Part shown: positions 57,431 through 64,000 of the stretch, piece after piece
Layout: every line of letters starts with the position of its first letter
How positions within the stretch are numbered: the first letter of the stretch is position 1
Source of the DNA: Vicia villosa
Lineage: Eukaryota > Streptophyta > Magnoliopsida > Fabales > Fabaceae
Reading direction: 5' to 3'
DNA: 64,000 nucleotides
Assembly: GCF_029867415.1 (NCBI RefSeq)
Contig: NC_081183.1
Location: 62,694,336-62,758,335 of the forward strand
Notes under the pieces: generated by a model
Database searches by the model: none
Told to the model about the DNA's origin: nothing
What the model saw: only the letters and a program-made list of their open reading frames with translations
Translations under genes and position numbers: made by a program

Positions 57431-58419
57431 GGCCAAAATGTTATTTTTTATCACTTTTCCCTTTCATTTTTTTTACAACTTCACACCAATAATTCACCTA
57501 TCAAATTAAATCATTTTCACTCCATTTTTCACACACTTGTTATTTAATATACTTATTTTATGAATAATCAAAAAAATCATAAAAATATTATTTATTTCAT
57601 GTATTTTAATTAGGTTTAAAATAGTATGTTTTAAGTGTTTTCTTAAATACTTTAAATATATATATTCATTTTGTTTTAACCTAATTATTTGGTGATTATG
57701 ATAAAACCCTAATTGTTTAGGTCTTAATTAGGCATAGATCTTTATCTTTACCTTAATTAAGTTGACTTTTGTCAATTTTCAAAGCTGTTATCAGTCTCCG
57801 ATTAAACGGATGATTAAGGTTTTCAAACAACAAAACCTTATATCATTTCAAATAATTTTCAAATTGCTTTTGTAACCAGTACTGTAAAGTACTGGGCCTC
57901 TAATAGAGTGTAAGTCCCAAACACCTTCTCTTCTTAGCTTGTTTTCAAAACTGTATTTTCAAAATCTTCTTTCTATTTTCAAAATATTCTTCTGGTATTT
58001 GAAGGGCATTATTCCCGGTGAAACTCTTCAGATACCTATGCGACCTTTGTCCATCTTCACTTCTTCTGTTTTCAAAAACCATTAACTGTTTATCATATAT
58101 ATTCAACTGTTATCCACCAATTACTGTTGAGGCTTTGTACATACTTCTTCAAAGGCCTCCACTCCATCCAGGTTAGGCTTTACAAGCTTTCAATTTACAG
58201 TCTTTATTTAAATTACTGTCAAATATAAACTGTGCATATATATTAGTTTAGAACTACGTTTGAGTATAAACCTTAGGACAGTTAAACTATATATATATAT
58301 ATTATAGGAATATGACCTAGGATTGAGAATGTCTTCCCGGTGAAGGCTCTTTCCTAATTAGAGATGTGTAGTTCAAACCCCCAAGATGAATTATTCCTGG
58401 TGAAACATCTTGGCAAAAA

Positions 58420-59903
58420 CCTTAGACGCTGGCCTTAGGATCTAGAGGGGGGGGTGAATAGATCGTACACAGTTTTACGGATTTAAACGACTTTTCAGCG
58501 GAAGTGATTCTGAATCGACTCGCGTCTATTCCGAGCCACTATCGAAACGATTATATATGTGTTTAAAAAACCAGTCAAAGACTTGAGGTAAATGATAAGA
58601 GTATATGTTGCAGAATCAAAGCGTTTCTCTTATTGAAAATCAGATTAACTTTTTGTATGATGGACAATGTTTGCAATGCAGTAAGAGTGATAGAAACAAA
58701 TATACAAACACTTGGTGATAATGATCAAATTGAAGGTAATTCAATGTGTGGTGGATTGTGATGTTTATGTAAGTTCTTAATTCACAATCTTAACACTCGA
58801 ATCGTTGATCAATTTGCTATTATAACCAAATATGAACAGAATGTAAATGAAAAAGTAAAAGCGACAAGAACACGATATTTGTTTAGGCAGTTCGTCGATC
58901 GTCCTCGCTACGACTACGTCTGCCCCCAATTCCAAATTGAAATTGGGTAATCTTTCATTAATGTTGAAAGTAGTATATACAAAGAAGATAACAAAGCGAT
59001 AAACGATAAACCAATTATGTCGATCCTTTGAATCTTCTTCCCCCTTAATCTTGAGCAAGATCAAGGTTATCCAAGAGCTTCACTTTGATTCCCTTCTGCA
59101 GTGTCTTGATTCCTTGAACTCCCCGTTCCTCAATCGTTACACTCAGCCGAATCCTCAATGAACGCCTCTTGATAAAAACCCCCAAGAACCACCCGTCGTG
59201 GAGGACAAAACCCGCAGATTTTATTCACCAACAAACCCCACAAACCTTCACCCACTAGGAATCTTCAATTCCGTTCCATGGACGTTATCGAACTCATCAC
59301 TAACCCGCAACGCAAGAATGATTATGTGTAATTGTGTTGGAGATGATGAAGAACGAAGATGAGAAGCGTTTGTGTATCTTTCAGTCGTTGGTGTTCCATT
59401 GAATAATGAACCTTTGATAATATATAAGATAGCTTAGCAGTTGGAGATGAGAGAAACAGAATTTTTGGCATTCTTGATCAGTTAGGTCGACCTCTTGTAG
59501 AGGTTAGGTCGACCTAGCAGTGCTTGCTGAAGTTTGCTCCCAGTTAGGTCGACCTGTTGAAGGAGTAGGTCGACCAGAATCCTCTTCTGATGCGTTCTGG
59601 GAACATTTTCTTAGATTAGGTCGACCTAGTTGTTGTGTAGGTCGACCTAGCAGAGGTATATGGATTTTTCTTCATTTTAGGTCGACCTAGGTTGACAGTA
59701 GGTCGACCTAACTGCTGCTTTTCTGCATTCTTCTTGTTTTGCTTGTGTTGAGTCAACCTATAAGCATAATAGATCAACCTGTACTATCATGAGTGATCAA
59801 TGCTTGTTTTTCTTTGAGTTTTCTGCTTCCGCCTTGTTGTTTGAATGCTTATTTGAGTTTGCCATGAATCAAAAACATCTTTGAGTGTGATCTTGTATTC
59901 ACA
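58420..59903 (-). repeat. 3' LTR of copia B
   Basis: On the reverse strand it starts TGTGAATACAAGATCACACT and ends CGTCTAAGG, where element A has CGTCTAACA, so the last two bases are altered or lost. 1,484 bases. It is collinear with the LTRs of A through shared words such as CTACGACTACRTCTGCCCCC. The palindrome array lies at 59486-59707. Confidence 0.85.
59486..59707. repeat. Paired TAGGTCGACCTA palindromes in the LTR of B
   Basis: GTCGAC cores at 59486, 59508, 59548, 59569, 59620, 59641, 59681 and 59702: four pairs spaced 22, 21, 21 and 21 bases, with pair starts 62, 72 and 61 bases apart. The spacer sequences differ from those in A, but the spacing is the same. Confidence 0.92.
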
Positions 59904-59919
59904 TGCTCCCCCTTTTTGA
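59904..59919 (-). promoter_or_regulatory. Polypurine tract of copia B
   Basis: ATCAAAAAGGGGGAGCA on the reverse strand abuts the 3' LTR. The following 59920-60345 is noncoding and includes repeated 'gctcccccgtac' words also present in A near 35020-35060. Confidence 0.85.
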
Positions 59920-60345
59920 TGATGGCAAACCATTCGTCGAAGCTTTGGTGATAAGTGATAAGGACTCACCAAGGCTCCCCCGTACATTCAGCATCTATCT
60001 CTCAACCAAGCAATCTCTTCACAAAGCTCCCCCGTACACTCAGCATCACTCAGCATCTATTGCATCTATCTCCCCCTTTGACACCATCAAAAAGAGAAAC
60101 AAAGAGACAGAATAGGAGAGTAACAAGAAAAATATAAAGAAGATATCGGCATTCATAGTAATAGATAATATGTAGATATTGAACCAATAAGAGCCAATCA
60201 TGTTTTAAAGAAACACCACAACATACATAGTAGTCCAAGAGAATTATAGAAAATAACACAAAAAGGTACTACATCATATAGAATTTTAACATAATGCTTA
60301 ATGAAATGAGATGCAATGAAATGATGATATGATGAAGAATCCATC

Positions 60346-61767
60346 CTAACGCCTGCCCCTTCTTCCTCTTCCTCTTTGAAATGTGTGAGGCCGATCTTCT
60401 TCAACTTGTTCCAACAGATCCAGGACAGACATGTTAAGAGTATTGAAGCTTTGACTTATGTTTGCATGACGATGCAATGCCGTTTCCTCAAACTGATTCT
60501 GTCTTAGAGTAGAGTTGGAGGCAAAAGTCTCAAAATCGTTTTTGTGGTCTTGAACCAAACTATATAGCTATTGATATTGACGTTGTTGTTCATCATGCCT
60601 ATCTTGTTGAAGCTGCTGCATGGTTTGGAACTGAAGTTGCTGTGTTTCAAAGTTCTGCTGTTGTTGAAGTTGCATAGCTTCAAGCATAGATACTATGTTG
60701 GATTGATCAGGAGGAGGTGGAGCAGTGTATCCCCAAGGAATTTCTTCCTCTTGAGACGGAACATATTGCCAATTTGGATCCGTGTCATGAGCTATGTCTT
60801 CCATGGTTTGATCCTCATCATTTGCTATTTCTTGATCATTTCCCTCTTCCTCATTTCCTACATTGTTTCCAAACTCCGTGGGATCATCATAGTTGTAGAT
60901 AACCTTCCCTGTTCCCTTTTGAATGAGATAATAGGTTTTCCTAACAGGATTCCAATGATATCCCATAAGAGTCAAGGTGGTTTGTGAGAATTCTTGAGAT
61001 TGATGTATGCGAGTGTAGTGTAAGTGATCAAGTCGCATACCGAAGTGATTGACAATTGTTTGAATGATTGATCCATAACACAGGGCTGTAGTTTTCTGTT
61101 TGACCTCATGAAACTTAGCAGCTAGGAAGTGAGGCCAGTGTAAACGCGTTCTATTTTGCAGCAGATACATGAGCACCACTTCATTCCTTTCAATTCTCGA
61201 ATATCCTCCTGCCCTTGGTCGAATGATTCTTGAGATTACCCAATTCAAGAGCCTAGGATCTCGCTTCAGATGACCGGCTGTTATTGTTTCATTAGATCTG
61301 TCAAATACGGAAGGGTCTTTGAGGATAGTCTTCATGTAGGCCTCATGGTCATAGTTTCCCGGAACATCCCCGTCTACCATACGGAGTTCATCACCTACAA
61401 TTTTCAGACCAAAGATACTAATCCAAACCCGTTTGTCAACAACATGTGACCTAGAGCCCATTTTGAAACGGAAATTACAACCATCCCCTTTTGTAAATCC
61501 TGCATAGAAAGCCCTAACGGTATTTTCACAGTACGGAGTATCACATTGCACTAAGGGATGAATATTTTGATGTTCAATCAAAGCAGCGACATCAGGGATA
61601 TGCATGTTTTCGACAAGATTTGGATCATAGGTATATTGCTTAACAATTTTTCTTTTCATCTGCCACTTCTCAAAATTTTCTCTACAATCAGGATGAACAA
61701 GAGCACTTACCGGTTGAGATGATGAACTAGAAGCAATTTCCTTTCCTTTTCTTGATTTTGGAGGCAT
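60346..61767 (-). pseudogene. Copia B extra ORF, one in-frame stop
   Basis: 1,422 bases from ATG 61767, the same span as in element A. It is open for 399 codons to a single TAG at 60568-60570 and then in frame to 60346. N-terminus MPPKSRKGKEIASSS. The central domain contains FYAGFTKGDGCNFRFKMGSR, LLNWVISRIIRPRAGGYSRI and HFLAAKFHEVKQKTTALCYG. Then come an acidic linker, GYTAPPPPDQSN, a Gln-rich coiled coil and the basic end RGRGRRGRR. The Arg/Gly tail suggests nucleic-acid binding. No transmembrane segment is seen. Related sequences are usually labelled 'putative plant transposon protein'; the function is unknown. Confidence 0.88.
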
Positions 61768-61905
61768 GGTTGGAGATGCTTTGTGTGAGAGGGATGATTT
61801 TTGGACAATTTTGAGTTTGAGGAATTAGGGTTAGCCGTACCAAATGTGATGAGAATGAGAGGGAATGCAAGAATGGAATGTTTTGAATGAATGAGAATGG
61901 GTCGG

Positions 61906-62107
61906 GTCGACCTAACAGACCCAAATCTGGAAAAATGACAGCAGTAGGTCGACCTAAAGTGAGGCTGGGTCGACCTAACAGAAGTAACAAAAAAAAATGA
62001 CCAATTTAGGTCGACCTAAATTGTGAGTAGGTCGACGCAACTGGACCTTTTTAGTTTCTGTAAAGAAACTTCTTCTGTAGGTCGACTCAAATACAGAGTA
62101 GGTCGAC
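61906..62107. repeat. Paired GTCGAC palindromes upstream of the extra ORF of B
   Basis: GTCGAC cores at 61906, 61948, 61969, 62010, 62031, 62081 and 62102: three pairs with exactly 21-base spacing and pair starts 62 and 71 bases apart. The nearest core is about 140 bases upstream of ATG 61767. Matches the position of the array in element A. Confidence 0.92.
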
Positions 62108-62265
62108 CTAAGTTTCCTTAAATGATGAAAATGCCTTAGAAATGTTTCTATATGATGTATTTTTGTTTTGTCATTTGCTTGAATGCCCAAACATTGTATG
62201 TTATGAATGAAAATGATGAACACATATACATAAGTATTTGAGAAAAGTAGATAAGAACACATGAA

Positions 62266-62342
62266 GTCACTATAAGCATGTTAATTGATAACATATTATA
62301 GCATCAATAAAATTTTTGGAAGTGAACAATAAACATGTTACC
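62266..62342 (-). other. Conserved noncoding block (B)
   Basis: Counterpart of 37285-37362, with four differences in about 77 bases. Flanks on both sides are much more diverged than the block. Confidence 0.7.
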
Positions 62343-62409
62343 GCTTTCTCAATATGTAGGTGTTTTGTCATCATTGTGTGGAGTCTTCTTGTTAGTGTGC
62401 CATACTTCT

Positions 62410-62812
62410 AGATTTGATGATGAATTGTTTTGATGGAATGTTTCACAGGTTGATTTGCTTGATTTTTGCGAAAAACTCATCTAGTATCGATTACTTGATG
62501 TTCTCCCGGATGCGGGACATAGTCCCAAACAATATTCTGCTAAGAATAGGTTTAAAATCTCTTTGCAATGCAACTTGCCAATTTGCACATCAAGTAATGC
62601 GTCCTATGTGTTTTTCGGGTTAACTGTATTTGTAATGTATCTTATACATTTGCGATGGCCAGAACACCTACATTTCCTCTGCCAAGTATGGTTCTTCAAT
62701 CTGTCTTCATAGATGACATACCAAGAGTGGTATGTCTTCCTTTATGTGTCTTGAGCACCAGCTGTCAAGGAACCACCACCTTTCGGCGATGTCAAGACAC
62801 ATTTCCTGCGAA
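62410..62812 (-). pseudogene. Copia B pol remnant (RT scrap joined to protease scrap)
   Basis: 62487-62610 resembles the start of RT in A (38935-39060; shared forward word ATTACTTGATGTTCTCCCGG). 62665-62812 resembles the protease start region of A (40500-40680; shared TTTCGGCRATGTCAAGACAC). The intervening integrase and the following RT core and RNase H are gone. No reading frame survives. Two or more internal deletions are needed to produce this arrangement. Confidence 0.75.
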
Positions 62813-62813
62813 A

Positions 62814-64000
62814 TTAAATTAGAGTGGAAGGTCCCCAATCTTCATTGGGTCCTGGATGGTGAGTACACAATTTGTTGCACTTAGGCAACCATTGAAATAC
62901 TCCTTTAGGAACTAAAATTCTCCTAAATTTGCATTTTTCAATGGTATGTCCCTTTTTGCAACAATAATGACAGGTAATATGATGAGAATATGGAGTTTTG
63001 CTAGTTGATACTTTTGGTACAAAAGTGTATTTACTATATAAAGGAGTATACGATCTTTTGAACTTATTTGGATCAACCGCAAAAGTCACTTTTGGTTGTA
63101 GAGCCTTGTCTAACTTGGCTTTTAGATCTCTTACTTCTTTTTGCCAAATGTGACATGTCTCACAACCAAACCATGATGTAGGATCTATTTCAACTTTGTC
63201 CTTTTGAATGTCTAGTATAGATTGTTTTAAAGCTTCCATATCCTTTTCGGTTTTCTCAACTTTTGATTCAAGATATGAAAATATTTTCTTATTTGAGGCC
63301 AAAAGTTTGAAAGCTTTAATTGCATCTCTATGTAATTCTTCAAAAGCAAGTTTTAGTTGAGAATGAGATACCTTATCTACGAGTTCAGGTTTAAGATGAC
63401 TTACAGCTTTCTTTTTCTTGTGTTGATGAGCCATGAAACATAGGTTTGCTGATTCTTCTTCATCGCTTGATGAGCTTTCACTAGATGAATCACTTTCCCA
63501 TGCTATGTAGGCTCTTTTAGATTTGTTATGACCTTTGCTTTGGTTCTTCTCCTTCTCTTTCTTAAGGTATGGACAATCCGGTTTGTAGTGACCGGCTTTC
63601 CCACAATTGAAGCAAAGACCATTGATTTTTCCCTTGTTGTCGTCATCTTGTTTGAACATGTTTGATTGCTTCCTATAGTTGATCAAGCCTTTGTCGGAAT
63701 GTTTTGCTCCATTTTTCTTTAGATATTTGTTGTATCTTCGCACAAACAGTCCCATTTCCTCATCATCGGAGTCTTCGTCATCACTTGTGTCACTATCCTT
63801 TGGCTCTCGTTTTGAGGTCTTGGAGCTCGAAGCTTTTAGAGCTATTGACTTCTTCTCTACCTCTTTCTCCATGTTCTTTTCTTTCTTTGTCCTTTTCTCA
63901 TGCATGTCAAGGCATTTAAGGTGTTGTTCATATTCCTCTAGTTTACCAAATAGAGTTGTGATGTCTAAAGTGTTTAGATCATTTGCTTCCTTTATTGCTG
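62814..64000 (-). CDS. Copia B gag, partial (5' end beyond the window)
   Basis: The reverse-strand frame is open from 62814 to the window edge; the ATG at 63905 is internal, because the same frame continues without a stop to 64000 (DITTLFGKLEEYEQHLKCL). Features in order: end of the UBN2 gag domain, acidic Ser/Asp run, zinc knuckle CFNCGKAGHYKPDC, a second acidic run, a coiled coil (YLESKVEKTEKDMEALKQSI), CETCHIWQKEV, and a second CCHC knuckle CHYCCKKGHTIEKC. Element A has lost this second knuckle to a frameshift. The frame ends normally in a position equivalent to the gag end of A. Confidence 0.88.
   Translation of the reverse strand, partial: AIKEANDLNTLDITTLFGKLEEYEQHLKCLDMHEKRTKKEKNMEKEVEKKSIALKASSSKTSKREPKDSDTSDDEDSDDEEMGLFVRRYNKYLKKNGAKHSDKGLINYRKQSNMFKQDDDNKGKINGLCFNCGKAGHYKPDCPYLKKEKEKNQSKGHNKSKRAYIAWESDSSSESSSSDEEESANLCFMAHQHKKKKAVSHLKPELVDKVSHSQLKLAFEELHRDAIKAFKLLASNKKIFSYLESKVEKTEKDMEALKQSILDIQKDKVEIDPTSWFGCETCHIWQKEVRDLKAKLDKALQPKVTFAVDPNKFKRSYTPLYSKYTFVPKVSTSKTPYSHHITCHYCCKKGHTIEKCKFRRILVPKGVFQWLPKCNKLCTHHPGPNEDWGPSTLI

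Larger units (their letters stand above)
54718..58419 (+). repeat. Ogre-type LTR F inserted into element E
   Basis: It starts TGTCATACCCTAATTTTTGA at 54718, preceded by CATTT (54713-54717) as likely target duplication, and has no coding content. TATAAATA with an upstream CCAAT lies at 56241-56257. Two tRNA-like modules are at 57207-57282 and 57361-57430. The LTR does not end here: its late part is interrupted at 58419 by copia element B, so 54718-58419 is only the first 3.7 kb. The family differs from J and E. Confidence 0.75.
58420..64000 (-). mobile_element. Copia element B, SIRE/Maximus type, pol-deleted, 5' end outside
   Basis: On the reverse strand the order is gag (open to the right edge), a 400-base scrap of pol, the conserved block, palindrome array, extra ORF, polypurine tract and 3' LTR (59903-58420). 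It is homologous to element A in every retained part but lacks almost all protease, integrase, RT and RNase H. The gag and extra ORF are much better preserved than in A. It depends on a relative for enzymes if it moved in this form. It is inserted in LTR F. Confidence 0.88.

Overview
The window is plant nuclear DNA made almost entirely of LTR retrotransposons stacked inside one another. I see no host single-copy gene, rRNA, functional tRNA or CRISPR. The mix of very large Ogre/Tat-type Ty3-gypsy elements (LTRs starting TGTCATACCC and carrying a GGCGACTCT signature, noncoding 3' tails full of tandem repeats), SIRE/Maximus-type Ty1-copia elements with an extra ORF after pol, and Tekay-type chromoviruses (LTRs starting TGTAACACCC) points to a large-genome legume, most likely tribe Fabeae (pea, vetch, lentil, grass pea). 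That assignment is inference from family knowledge.

Layout, with working names. 1-1658: end of an Ogre-type LTR (K). 1659-8122: noncoding 3' tail and 3' LTR of an Ogre-type element (J). 8123-9749: reverse-strand Tekay-type LTR fragment (H). 9750-18356: decayed Tekay chromovirus (I), with its RT core deleted and a solo Ogre LTR (12549-15942, target duplication GATCC) inside its integrase. 18357-19184, 32869-33534 and 43829-46926: pieces of one Ty3-gypsy element (D), split first by copia element C (19185-32863, duplication CATAA, itself carrying a solo LTR G at 21322-24017, duplication CAGGA) and then by copia element A (33535-43823, reverse strand, duplication TTATG). 46927-54717: reverse-strand Ogre element (E), which interrupts D. 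54718-58419: Ogre-type LTR (F) inserted into E. 58420-64000: reverse-strand copia element (B) inserted into F and running off the right edge; it has gag and the extra ORF but almost no pol.

The elements supply gag, protease, integrase, reverse transcriptase and RNase H for copy-and-paste transposition. Almost all reading frames carry stops or frameshifts. The best-preserved frames are gag of C, D and B, the extra ORF of B, and RNase H and integrase of E.

The most striking features are noncoding. Several Ogre LTRs and tails contain tandem arrays whose units form short hairpins with compensatory changes in both stem arms. The copia LTRs carry dense arrays of the palindrome TAGGTCGACCTA in pairs 21-22 bases apart. 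The same array recurs just upstream of the extra ORF and, in looser form, in an unrelated chromovirus LTR.
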